Below are positions 8,033 through 17,242 of a DNA stretch of 64,000 bases, piece by piece; the first letter of the stretch is position 1; every line of letters starts with the position of its first letter. Source of the DNA: an uncultured Faecalicatena sp. (GTDB lineage Bacteria; Bacillota; Clostridia; Lachnospirales; Lachnospiraceae); the NCBI GenBank assembly GCA_948468385.1, contig CAOKHZ010000024.1:1-64000 (forward strand), in the 5' to 3' direction. The translations under genes and the position numbers were made by a program. The notes beneath the pieces are model-generated. The model worked only from the letters and a program-made list of their open reading frames with translations, was not told the origin of the DNA and made no database searches.

Positions 8033-9946
8033 CTACGCCGCATCTAACGCAACAAATTCTTCATACGTAAGAATTTTCGGCTGTGATGTATTTCTCATAG
8101 ACAAACTTTCCGCTTGCTTGGCACAATAATGATAATACGACTTTTTTAGTCCTATTGAGGCATTTGACATTGCCTCAAACATCTCTATCATATTTTTCTT
8201 ATTAAATTCAAAGCAATTATTTAAATCATTGGCCAAAATTTCGTATTCCTTATCATCCAAATCCACTTTTTGAAACTTTTCAACCGCCTTTTCATAAGCA
8301 CTATTACTTGATCTATAGAGTTGATAATATATTAATGCATCTTTCATACTTCTCGCTTCGGTTCCCAGCCCCGTTACTTCTCCTACAATATCAATACTTT
8401 CATCAATAGTAGACACTACATTTACAACGCTAGCAACTCTACCAAAAACAGATGTAACACCATCCATTTCCTTCACTTTTTTCAATAGTTTCATTGTCCA
8501 ATCCTCTCCCATTTCCACGGCTTCCTGAAACAGTTCATCTACCCAAGCCTCAAATTCCTTATTATATAATTTCTTAATTTCTCCTATACATTTAGAAATC
8601 CTTTCATCCTCTAAATAGTTTTTTTCATAGGAGTTTATGATATCCAATCCTTTACTATAATCCATAAACAATTTACTAAGAAAATCTGCGGCCTTATCAC
8701 CATATTTAATTATTTTTTCCGCTCCTCCTACTCCATCCAAAAAATCTCTGAACCTTTCCGCTTCAATAGTTCTTCCGTCAAGTATAAGTTTTCCATTTTC
8801 CATACGATGTTTGTTCATATAACCATAAACAGCCTTACCATACTTTTTTACGTATTTCAGAAACGTCTTACAATCATCCACCATTTCTTTTTCATCACTC
8901 TTCGAATAATTGTAGCCGCCTTGACTCATATCCTCCAAAACATCAAGCAATTGCCTCTTAATTACATATTTCTCATAGTCTTGTTCTGAAAAAAGTACCG
9001 TCTTTGCAATATCAAACGCATTAAATACGCACATTTTAAACGCTTCATAACCGCCTATATCCTCAACAAACATTATTGTGGCACAAGTAAAGTCTGCAAA
9101 AAAGAGCCCTGCCCATGGCTGAGAGGCAAAATCTGATATTTCATTTATTGTAGGATAAGAGTTAAGTTCCGGAATGGCAATCAACTTATTATATCTTTCC
9201 AACAATTCGTCATATTTTCCTCCAAGTCGATTTTGAATTGAAGATACGGTAAAGCTTTCTTTTTGAGGATCAATTATGTCGGCCATCTCCTTTAACATAT
9301 CATCCAAACTACACATTGTTAATAAGACACTGGAAAAATAACACGTATAATAGTTTCCCGCCCCTATAATGCTTCCTGGTATACTTCTTCCATATTTCAA
9401 ATCTATTGCATACACACTTTCAAATAACAACTTCAAGCCCTGTGCCGTTTCGTCATTATAATCCAACAAGAATCTATGTAATTTATTCAGCCATGCTCTA
9501 ATTCCCGTCCAATCAAAAAAATCTGCAACTTTAACAACTTTGCTATAAATCCAGTCTCCTATCGAATCCGTTATCGAACACCACGGGTCGTCTAAGCATC
9601 GTTGTAAATGTTCATATTCTTTATCTGAAAAATCCCTTGCAATATTAGAGATTCCAGCATCATAAAGATAATCATCTGCATTTTCTATTTCTGTAATATA
9701 ATTGCTGACTAATCTGGTAAACTTTTCACCAATCCTCCTCGAAATAATGCGTAATTTCATAATATAATCAGAATATAACAAAAGAGCCTCATGTACTTCA
9801 CCAGACACAAGTGCACTCGCACTAATATGCTCTATAATTGACCTATATTTTTCTATAGTATCTTCCAGATTGTCGCCAAACGAACTCAGTTCTTTGCCCA
9901 CAGACTCAAATTCTTCATCCTTTACAATCAAATCATAACCGTACAA
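8033..9946 (-). CDS. LXG-like large T7SS substrate candidate
   Basis: The product is about 637 residues, nearly all helical by pattern, with no Sec signal peptide. The first 100 residues have the WXG/LXG feel: YGYDLIVKDEEFESVGKELSSFGDNLEDTIEKYRSIIEHI. A weakly hydrophobic patch occurs near TSVFGRVASVVNVVSTI. It is preceded by two small helical genes exactly as LXG toxins are preceded by their adaptors (B. subtilis ywqH-ywqI-ywqJ). I see no nuclease, deaminase, NADase or ADP-ribosyltransferase motif at the C-terminus, so it may be a toxin of a new type or a structural export partner. The start is uncertain. The TTG at 9946 has a very good GGAGGTGGGGAG box. The ATG at 9973 overlaps the upstream stop (ATGA) but has no ribosome binding site. 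Confidence 0.7.
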   Translation of the reverse strand: MYGYDLIVKDEEFESVGKELSSFGDNLEDTIEKYRSIIEHISASALVSGEVHEALLLYSDYIMKLRIISRRIGEKFTRLVSNYITEIENADDYLYDAGISNIARDFSDKEYEHLQRCLDDPWCSITDSIGDWIYSKVVKVADFFDWTGIRAWLNKLHRFLLDYNDETAQGLKLLFESVYAIDLKYGRSIPGSIIGAGNYYTCYFSSVLLTMCSLDDMLKEMADIIDPQKESFTVSSIQNRLGGKYDELLERYNKLIAIPELNSYPTINEISDFASQPWAGLFFADFTCATIMFVEDIGGYEAFKMCVFNAFDIAKTVLFSEQDYEKYVIKRQLLDVLEDMSQGGYNYSKSDEKEMVDDCKTFLKYVKKYGKAVYGYMNKHRMENGKLILDGRTIEAERFRDFLDGVGGAEKIIKYGDKAADFLSKLFMDYSKGLDIINSYEKNYLEDERISKCIGEIKKLYNKEFEAWVDELFQEAVEMGEDWTMKLLKKVKEMDGVTSVFGRVASVVNVVSTIDESIDIVGEVTGLGTEARSMKDALIYYQLYRSSNSAYEKAVEKFQKVDLDDKEYEILANDLNNCFEFNKKNMIEMFEAMSNASIGLKKSYYHYCAKQAESLSMRNTSQPKILTYEEFVALDAA

Positions 9947-9969
9947 ATTCTCCCCACCTCCTACTAAAA

Positions 9970-10269
9970 TCATCTGATTTTCGCTATAGAATCCAAACTT
10001 TTGGATGCAACTTCATCTGCTTCTTTAAATTTCAATTTTGCCATATCAACAAAAAGTATAGTATTTTCTATTAACAATTCCATCGATGCTGATACATTTC
10101 TTGTTTTTTTCAAACAACTCTTTACACTTTCAACAGTCCTACCTTCGCTTTTGGATATCACTTTCAAACTCATCTTTGGAACAGCACCCCAATCAGAAGA
10201 AAGTTTCCGCAAATCCTTATTATATTTTTCTAGTTTCGAATTCACTACATTAATTTCTTGACTTCCCAT
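9970..10269 (-). CDS. YwqI-like (DUF5344-type) small helical LXG partner
   Basis: This protein of about 99 residues has one long helix pair: an N-terminal QEINVVNSKLEKYNKDLRKL, a central SEGRTVESVKSCLKKT, and a C-terminal MAKLKFKEADEVASKSLDSIAKIR. Size, order and character match the small adaptor proteins (YwqI/DUF5344, Lap-type) that bind the N-terminal LXG domain and help export. The ATG at 10269 is the best placed of three consecutive ATGs after GGGAGA. Its stop overlaps the start region of the large substrate gene, and its start region overlaps the stop of the upstream gene, so translation is probably coupled. Assignment is by context and pattern. Confidence 0.65.
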   Translation of the reverse strand: MGSQEINVVNSKLEKYNKDLRKLSSDWGAVPKMSLKVISKSEGRTVESVKSCLKKTRNVSASMELLIENTILFVDMAKLKFKEADEVASKSLDSIAKIR

Positions 10270-10271
10270 CA

Positions 10272-10694
10272 TCATTCTCCCATCTGTTCTAATTGCTGTT
10301 TAAGAAAATAAATTTCCCTTTCCGTCGCATATATCTTACGATTATAGTAATTAATAGTTCCATCCAGTTCCAAATATCTTTTCTTTGCATTTCTCTCTGC
10401 TCCACGTACTCTTTCAATCGCATTGGAAGAGTTTGAATTATAAAGAATCCTCTTTGCATTTTCCACATATCGAACTTTAAATTTACTTTTCCTATTGAGC
10501 ATGTCTACCCTTGCTTTGATTGTTGTAAGAGTCTGCTGTATTCCCGTCTCAATTTCTTGTGCCTTCTCATGCAATTTATTAATGATTTCTTCTAATTCAT
10601 CTCGCTTTTTTGTACATTCCTTTCTTTTTGAATAATATTGATTTAATTGCATCCACAATCTTCCTATTTCATTTTCAATCTCCACTTTAGTCAT
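10272..10694 (-). CDS. YwqH-like (DUF5082-type) coiled-coil LXG partner
   Basis: This protein of about 140 residues is almost entirely coiled coil (MQLNQYYSKRKECTKKRDELEEIINKLHEKAQEIETG ... YNRKIYATEREIYFLKQQLEQMGE). It has no signal peptide. Position between essC and the YwqI-like gene, size and sequence character match YwqH/DUF5082 proteins of LXG operons. The ATG at 10694 follows GGGGAT. The ATG at 10712 overlaps the essC stop as ATGA and is an alternative start. It is probably a targeting factor or chaperone for the large substrate at 8033-9946. Confidence 0.65.
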   Translation of the reverse strand: MTKVEIENEIGRLWMQLNQYYSKRKECTKKRDELEEIINKLHEKAQEIETGIQQTLTTIKARVDMLNRKSKFKVRYVENAKRILYNSNSSNAIERVRGAERNAKKRYLELDGTINYYNRKIYATEREIYFLKQQLEQMGE

Positions 10695-10708
10695 TTCATC
10701 CCCATCTT

Positions 10709-13700
10709 TCATATATAAATTGGTGTTTTAAGTTTTACGCACTCATTGTCTTTGACATAATACCCATCTCCCATCTCAATAGGTTTTTTATAATTCCTCA
10801 TCATTGTCAACGGCACATCAAATATCTTCATATTGCTCATATCATCAAAATACATGAAATTGTGTTGGTCGCGAATATCTTTTAACATATCTGGCGCACT
10901 GTATGGGATATTCACATTCTCAATAAACGTAATGATGCAGACCTTCATGTTTTTATATCTACCTACAATGTTCTTATATGCGGCAAGTCCTTCCGTGCTA
11001 CTACAAATTGAAACCATGGCATCCTGATTGTCTAGCACCAGCATAAGAAGTTGCGCTTCATCCAATACATCCTCGTTCCCTGCCACAAGTGCATCATAAC
11101 GTTCTTTCAATTGCATTTCTATTTCTTTAATATAGGCAACCGCGCTCTCTGCAATCAAGCTATATTCAGATACATTGTCACGATTTTTTAACGAGGTAAG
11201 CCTTTTACCAATACCATCCACTACATATACTTTAATTTTCCCTGAATGCATAGTTTCAAGCATATCAATAGAACATTTAACCCAATTATGTCTACCTGCA
11301 TTTTCTCGCCCCGCAATAGCCAGCAATCCTATAGAAGAAAAATCTATAACATAGGGTGTAACTGTCGCATAATCCAAGCCTACAACAACAGAAAACTCTT
11401 CTGTCATATAACTTCCAAATTGCTCTATCACATAGTCCTTGGTAAGAGATTGCGGGATTATTGGAATCCTTTTTGCCATCATACACTTATTTGCATCATT
11501 TATCTTAGATACAAATGCTTTAATCTCACGCACCCTGTCAATTTCCTTTTCTCCATGAAATGCTAAATATGCTTGACACTCATAATATCTTTTTTCAAGT
11601 TCTATAATGCACCGTCCCGGAATACCATCAATTCGTTCCCTACAATGTTCAAACAAAGAACCATACTCCGTCGAATCATTACAAAACAACGCCATCTTTT
11701 CAGAAAAATTAGAGAGATATTTATAACCGATTCCCGCCGTTTGTGCATTAGCAATGATTACGCTTATGCCAACGGTCAGTCCCTCCCTACACAAATTTAA
11801 CAATTCATCATCATCTTGAAAATAAAGTTCTTTCAATGCTGTCAAATTATCAATCAGTAGAACAATTAATGGTAAATCTTTCTCCCCCGCCTCCTTGTAT
11901 GCGGAAAAAGAACTTACTCCAACTGAAGCCAATTTTTCTTTTCTTCCCTTGATTTCCACATATAACAATTTAAAAAGATTTTTTAACTTCTCATCCTCTG
12001 AAGGACATACAACACCGCCAACATGGTTTAGTTTTTCAAAATTTTTCAATGTCATAGATGCGAAATCAATAACATAAACAACCACCTCTTCGGGCGTGTA
12101 CTTCATAGACAAACTACGAATAATGCTTTGTAATATATTTGTCTTTCCCATCTGTGACGAACCTATAATCATCAAATTATTACTGCCAATATCTATGGAA
12201 TAAACACCCTGATACTGACTGTCAGGATCATCATAAACTCCTATCTCCGCATAATACCCTACCAAATTGGACATCGACTTTTTTTGTAAATCAAAATCTA
12301 TGCATTTAGCCAAGGACGGCAAACATATGTCTGGTAGCTTGACCAAACCGATTTTACGACAATAATTCGTAACATACTCAACGATTGCATCCAATTGTGT
12401 CGTGCTTCCATCCCCGCCCTTCTTCTTTTGCGAATAAATCGACACACGCTTACCTGTCCCCATAAACTTACTAATCATAAATTCGTTTATCTTGGAATCA
12501 TCTATTTTTTCAGGTGCTCCACTATAAGCCGACTGAAACAATTCAAAAATCTCATTGTTTCCAACCTGCAAATACGCACGTCCCGGTTCTTTGATTTCAG
12601 CAGCAAGGGGCGATTTTATCACTTCGTTACTATCTTGTTGGTCCTGGACTTTCAAGCATAACTTGAAACGAGAATTACTCCATATCTGATCATCAACTTG
12701 TCCTGACGGCTTCTGTGTTGCGAGAATCAAATGCACGCCCAGGCTTCGGCCAACACGTGCGGCCGAAATAAGTTCCTTCATAAATTCTGGTTGTTCTGCT
12801 CTCAACTCGGCAAACTCATCTACAATAACAATCAAATGTGGTAAAGGAATCCTCACCTCTCCCGTCTTATACTTTCTGATATATTTGTCAATATGGTTCA
12901 CGTCCGCCTCGGCAAACAAGCGTTTTCGTTTTTCTTGTTCCGCCCTGATAGACTTTAACGATCGATTAATCTCTTTCCCGTCAATATCTGTAATTGCTCC
13001 AAGAAGATGAGGAAGATTCTTAAACTGATTTACCATCCCCCCACCTTTAAAATCAATGATCACAAATCCAACTTCATACGGATGGTACAACGTAGCCATT
13101 GCCAATATATACGTTTGCAAAATTTCCGACTTCCCAGATCCAGTCGTTCCCGCAACCAAACCATGCGGACCATGAGCCTTGTCATGTAAATCCAATGACA
13201 CGATACCCGTTTTTGAAACTCCAATTGGGGCGGCCATTGATTTAAAAACTTGTGACGTTTCCCATCGGCTTTTCAAATCAATGTCGTCAACCGCGAGAAT
13301 ATGTAACAATTCAAACATTGAAATATTCTTTGTGAGCGTTCCTTCTAATGAAATTTCTTCCGTACAAACCGGTGCCAAAAGTTGGACAATCTTTTCCATC
13401 TGCAGAGCGTCAAAACTCGAATAGACAAACTCCGTGGTTTCACTTTTGTTTAATGCATTAACTAACAACGCGTTCTTTCCGTCCTTGATAGAAACAACAT
13501 AATCACATCCTTGAGGAATATCCGACGTTTCATTTCCAAAAAACACAAACGTAACGCCAAGTTCTTTTGCCTTATCAACAAATTTGGAAATAGGATGACT
13601 TTTAAAACCATATTCGTCATAACAAAATACTACTATATTGTATCCATAATTCTTATTCTGCTCTCTGATAGTAAGTTCTTTATAGAGATATTCAAATATC

Positions 13701-15211
13701 AAATTCTTGCTCTCATCATCACAAACAATATTCCTGACACCAATTATGTCATTATACACATACGGCAAAAAACGAAAACACTGAACTTGCTCTTTTTGTT
13801 TATCTTCTGCGACAAAAATCATTTTGACATCGGAAAAATATTGTCTCGCGACAATATCAACAACCATACTTTTCAAAAACTCATACCGATATTCCAAGGC
13901 TCCGACCACGCCTAACGCATTAATCTCTTTAAAATCACACACAACTGGAGCATTATGCACATTCTTAAATTCTTCACAAAGCTGCTCTGGAATCTGCTGA
14001 AGTCCATCTTCTATTTCCAGTTTTTCTTGTTTTTTATAATCAACTACTCTTTTGGACATGACATCTCCACTCCCCAAGCGGACGCACAAATAGTCTTCAT
14101 CCTCCGGGGTACGTTCAAACAATTTCGGCGAAAATGTCTTAAAATATTGCCTTTCCACATCCTGGGATACAAAAATTTCTTCCAATTCATCATGTTCCTG
14201 ATTACGGAATTGCTGAATCTCCTGTTTTTTCTTTTCTATATATGTGTTATATTTTTCAATACGCTCTGCCGTACTTACTTTATAATCCTTATTCCCCTCT
14301 CGAATACTCATAACCGTGGTAAAAATAGCCATCACACCGGATACTGCCGACATGACAATCATCATACCGCCAAAATAGGCCATCACCCCTGCCGCCACGA
14401 GCATTCCAAGTGACGGCAACAATCTTATAAAAATGTTATTCTTTGGTTTCTGCGGATTTGCCGGTGGATCCAAAATCTCAATTTTCTCGTCATTTATGAC
14501 AGTTCTGATGCGTGTACTGCGTCGAAACTTTGGATAGGAATTGGGTGTCGGCTTATCCTCATAGCCAAGTCCTTTTATTCTCATATCCGAACGAATTTCC
14601 GTCCACAATTTACTTTCTTTATAGTAAAAGAAATAATCCGACATGGACAAGAAATCCATATTCTTAATGCCATCCCCGTCCTTCGCCTTTTTTCCATTGA
14701 CATATACGCCATAGGACGTTTGCTTTATCCGTAACACGAATCCGTCATCTTTCCGCTCCAACATAATGGCATCATTTTGGACATACGGACTCTTTACTAT
14801 GATATCATTTGTCTCGTCAAAGCCCATACTTACCGTGTTTTTCCCTGCAACGTCAATAATCCTATCGTAGTTCTTCCCATTATCAAAATCAATTAAAAAA
14901 TCAAATGAAAACGCAATGGTATCCGTATCCTGATACTTCACTTCCAAAATATCACCATGAACCAGATTTTTGGTCATCAGCTTTCTTACATCCCCTACTG
15001 CAAAATAAAGGTTGTCCGAACACTGAACCATCCACTTGGATTTGTTTTTTACGAAAAGCAATTCAATCTGTCCAAAAAACATTTCCTTATATAAGCGCAC
15101 GTCACAATCCAAACCAGTTCCCACCTTAACTTGCAAAACATCTGGTGCAAGCTCAATTTCCTTATATAAATTCTTGTTATTTGAAAGAATGATTTTGTAT
15201 CTGTCGCCCAT
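10709..15211 (-). CDS. essC: EssC/YukBA type VII secretion FtsK/SpoIIIE ATPase
   Basis: This protein of about 1500 residues is the motor of the type VII system. The N-terminal 200 residues hold two FHA-like domains. A pair of membrane helices lies around residues 265-305 (LGMLVAAGVMAYFGGMMIVMSAVSGVM). Three FtsK/SpoIIIE ATPase modules follow. The first has Walker A GTTGSGKSE near residue 687 and Walker B LIVIVDEFAEL. The second has GSSQMGKTN near residue 1015 with VVVYVIDFAS. The third is degenerate (GRENAGRHNW, no Lys-Ser/Thr) near residue 1300. This matches EssC, where the first domain drives export and the later ones bind substrate. The ATG at 15211 follows AGGAG. It overlaps the downstream ywqH-like gene and lies 11 bp after esaB. 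Confidence 0.95.
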   Translation of the reverse strand: MGDRYKIILSNNKNLYKEIELAPDVLQVKVGTGLDCDVRLYKEMFFGQIELLFVKNKSKWMVQCSDNLYFAVGDVRKLMTKNLVHGDILEVKYQDTDTIAFSFDFLIDFDNGKNYDRIIDVAGKNTVSMGFDETNDIIVKSPYVQNDAIMLERKDDGFVLRIKQTSYGVYVNGKKAKDGDGIKNMDFLSMSDYFFYYKESKLWTEIRSDMRIKGLGYEDKPTPNSYPKFRRSTRIRTVINDEKIEILDPPANPQKPKNNIFIRLLPSLGMLVAAGVMAYFGGMMIVMSAVSGVMAIFTTVMSIREGNKDYKVSTAERIEKYNTYIEKKKQEIQQFRNQEHDELEEIFVSQDVERQYFKTFSPKLFERTPEDEDYLCVRLGSGDVMSKRVVDYKKQEKLEIEDGLQQIPEQLCEEFKNVHNAPVVCDFKEINALGVVGALEYRYEFLKSMVVDIVARQYFSDVKMIFVAEDKQKEQVQCFRFLPYVYNDIIGVRNIVCDDESKNLIFEYLYKELTIREQNKNYGYNIVVFCYDEYGFKSHPISKFVDKAKELGVTFVFFGNETSDIPQGCDYVVSIKDGKNALLVNALNKSETTEFVYSSFDALQMEKIVQLLAPVCTEEISLEGTLTKNISMFELLHILAVDDIDLKSRWETSQVFKSMAAPIGVSKTGIVSLDLHDKAHGPHGLVAGTTGSGKSEILQTYILAMATLYHPYEVGFVIIDFKGGGMVNQFKNLPHLLGAITDIDGKEINRSLKSIRAEQEKRKRLFAEADVNHIDKYIRKYKTGEVRIPLPHLIVIVDEFAELRAEQPEFMKELISAARVGRSLGVHLILATQKPSGQVDDQIWSNSRFKLCLKVQDQQDSNEVIKSPLAAEIKEPGRAYLQVGNNEIFELFQSAYSGAPEKIDDSKINEFMISKFMGTGKRVSIYSQKKKGGDGSTTQLDAIVEYVTNYCRKIGLVKLPDICLPSLAKCIDFDLQKKSMSNLVGYYAEIGVYDDPDSQYQGVYSIDIGSNNLMIIGSSQMGKTNILQSIIRSLSMKYTPEEVVVYVIDFASMTLKNFEKLNHVGGVVCPSEDEKLKNLFKLLYVEIKGRKEKLASVGVSSFSAYKEAGEKDLPLIVLLIDNLTALKELYFQDDDELLNLCREGLTVGISVIIANAQTAGIGYKYLSNFSEKMALFCNDSTEYGSLFEHCRERIDGIPGRCIIELEKRYYECQAYLAFHGEKEIDRVREIKAFVSKINDANKCMMAKRIPIIPQSLTKDYVIEQFGSYMTEEFSVVVGLDYATVTPYVIDFSSIGLLAIAGRENAGRHNWVKCSIDMLETMHSGKIKVYVVDGIGKRLTSLKNRDNVSEYSLIAESAVAYIKEIEMQLKERYDALVAGNEDVLDEAQLLMLVLDNQDAMVSICSSTEGLAAYKNIVGRYKNMKVCIITFIENVNIPYSAPDMLKDIRDQHNFMYFDDMSNMKIFDVPLTMMRNYKKPIEMGDGYYVKDNECVKLKTPIYI

Positions 15212-15222
15212 CACGTTTTCTC

Positions 15223-15477
15223 CTACTCCGTATAATTAATCACGCTACCGTTCCTCAAACCAAACTCGGCCAATGATTTGTTTCCCTTTAATAATGCGAT
15301 TGGATTTTCCGTCTTAAGGTAACAGTTTTTAATATCACCCGTGTCAATCCCTAGTTTATATGCGATATTCAATGCCTCCACAAGCTCATTCGCCGAGATA
15401 TCCAAAGGAATTTCTAAATCATCCGATATGTTTTGCTTTATGACATTAAAAATAACGATTGCTTTATCTCTGTCCAT
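15223..15477 (-). CDS. esaB: EsaB/YukD ubiquitin-like T7SS protein
   Basis: This protein of about 84 residues has the YukD/EsaB pattern: a beta strand (KAIVIFNV), DISANELVEALNIAYKLG, and the closing GNKSLAEFGLRNGSVINYTE, which resembles the end of a ubiquitin fold. It is a standard cytoplasmic component of firmicute T7SSb loci, where it acts with EssC. The ATG at 15477 follows GAGGGAAG; a GTG 15 bases upstream is less likely. It is immediately upstream of essC in the same operon. Confidence 0.88.
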   Translation of the reverse strand: MDRDKAIVIFNVIKQNISDDLEIPLDISANELVEALNIAYKLGIDTGDIKNCYLKTENPIALLKGNKSLAEFGLRNGSVINYTE

Positions 15478-15493
15478 GGCTTCTTCCCTCACA

Positions 15494-17242
15494 TCATTTC
15501 AAACAGAATTTTCTTCTCATCATAAATGCCAAGACACTAATGGCTGATAGTACACAGAGTGTCCATAATATTCCAAGCGACGTCGAGTCTCCCGTTTTCG
15601 GTGCTCCATTTGTACCGTTTTTATTCACACTATTTCCATTATTCACATTTCCTATATTTCCACCATTATTTTCATCTCCTGCATTACCACCATTCATACC
15701 ATTCGAACCATCACCACCGTTTGTATCATTCGTACTTCTATCTAACACTGTCAATACTGTGTCAATCGAACCATAGGTATAATTCAATGTCACCACATGG
15801 TCACCAATAGAAAGAGTATCCAGATACGCGGACAAAAATGTCAAAACGGTAGAACCCTCCGACACGGTATAGCAAGATGGATCTACAAGTTGTCCGTCCA
15901 CGGCAACGTTAACAAAATCTTTTAACTCACCAGTACATTTAATAGTTGCATTTCCACCACTACCGATATAATAAACCCTATCCGTCACCTCAAGGACAAT
16001 CGCTAATTCATCCACTTTTGATTTCTGAGCAATCCAAGTCAACTTACCACCATAATTCAACATATTATCAGCAGTGTAAGTAGCATTATCTCCTGGATAG
16101 TATACATTTGCCGTTACATTGGTAAATGCTTCCAGCGATTCGTTACCACTGTATCGTTCACTGCTAAACTCCGGCATATCACCCTCGAAGTAAATCGTCT
16201 TAAGAGAAGAACAATTCGCAAAAGCACCACCATTTATTCTAGTTATAGAGGCTGGAATTATTATCGTCGAAAGATTTGAACAAGATTCAAAAGTATCACA
16301 GTCAATCCACTTCTCCACGTCATTCGTCGGAATAACGACTTTTGTCAAACTACGACAACCTTTAAATGCCCCGTTTCCAATATAAGCTACTCCATCTGGA
16401 ATATCTATTTCTGTTAACTTTTCACAACCTTCAAAAGCATTGAAACCTATCGATGTCACTTTATCCGGTATCCCTATTTGCTCCAAACTACTACAGCCTT
16501 TAAACACTCCTTGTTGTATCTCTGTTATATTTTCCGACATTTTTATTTCACGCAAATTGCCACAATCAGCAAATACCTCATCTCCCCATCCCGTCACACT
16601 ATTCGGAATTTCAATTTTCTCCAAACTACTACAACCTTTAAACGCCTCGTCACCTATGCCCGTTACACTATTTGGTATTATAACCTCCGTTAAATAGATA
16701 CAATCGGAAAATACCCATCTTCCTATTGTAGTTGCGCCCTCTTCAATCACTACTTTCTTTATTTGATCCTTAAGATAATCAAACGGTGTACGCCACTCTG
16801 TCCAATACCACCCCGCATTCATTAATCCACTTCCAGAAATAGTAAGTGTTCCATCTGATGTTAACACATAAGTCAGATTATCCATACACTTGAATGTATA
16901 TGGCCAAGTCGTATAATCAGTCATCAGACCTTCCCCACAATTTCCCGATGAGATCACGTCTCCTTCCGCATATGTCTCAATCATGTTCGATTCAACATTT
17001 ACATTTTCTTCTTTGTTCTCTTGCTCAATATTTTCTATATATGTTTCTGCATTTTCTAAATTTAATCCTTGTTCTATATTGCCTACAACTACATTTTCCT
17101 CTGCTTTAGCCGTCTCTTCTCCCACACCCAATTCTTTTTCTACGACATTCATTTCCTCATCTGCCAATACCACGACAGACTGTATTGCAACTATCATTAC
17201 CACTGCCAGCATCATCGCTAGTACTCTTTTTATTCGTTTCAT
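15494..17242 (-). CDS. BspA-type leucine-rich-repeat surface protein with PKTGD sorting signal
   Basis: The start is the ATG at 17242 (MKRIKRVLAMMLAVV...), giving about 582 residues. The ATG overlaps the stop of the upstream paralogue as ATGA, so the two are translationally coupled. A Sec signal peptide is followed by an acidic linker and about eight LRR_5/BspA repeats of the type IPNSVTGIGDEAFKGCSSLEKIE (residues about 150-370). A beta-sandwich-like region and a low-complexity NGGN/GNVNNG linker follow. The C-terminus has APKTGDS, a hydrophobic helix and a RRKFCLK tail, a sortase anchoring signal of LPXTG type with a variant first residue. It should be wall-anchored and exposed, as a ligand-binding or adhesion protein. 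It is unusual inside a T7SS operon. Confidence 0.88.
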   Translation of the reverse strand: MKRIKRVLAMMLAVVMIVAIQSVVVLADEEMNVVEKELGVGEETAKAEENVVVGNIEQGLNLENAETYIENIEQENKEENVNVESNMIETYAEGDVISSGNCGEGLMTDYTTWPYTFKCMDNLTYVLTSDGTLTISGSGLMNAGWYWTEWRTPFDYLKDQIKKVVIEEGATTIGRWVFSDCIYLTEVIIPNSVTGIGDEAFKGCSSLEKIEIPNSVTGWGDEVFADCGNLREIKMSENITEIQQGVFKGCSSLEQIGIPDKVTSIGFNAFEGCEKLTEIDIPDGVAYIGNGAFKGCRSLTKVVIPTNDVEKWIDCDTFESCSNLSTIIIPASITRINGGAFANCSSLKTIYFEGDMPEFSSERYSGNESLEAFTNVTANVYYPGDNATYTADNMLNYGGKLTWIAQKSKVDELAIVLEVTDRVYYIGSGGNATIKCTGELKDFVNVAVDGQLVDPSCYTVSEGSTVLTFLSAYLDTLSIGDHVVTLNYTYGSIDTVLTVLDRSTNDTNGGDGSNGMNGGNAGDENNGGNIGNVNNGNSVNKNGTNGAPKTGDSTSLGILWTLCVLSAISVLAFMMRRKFCLK

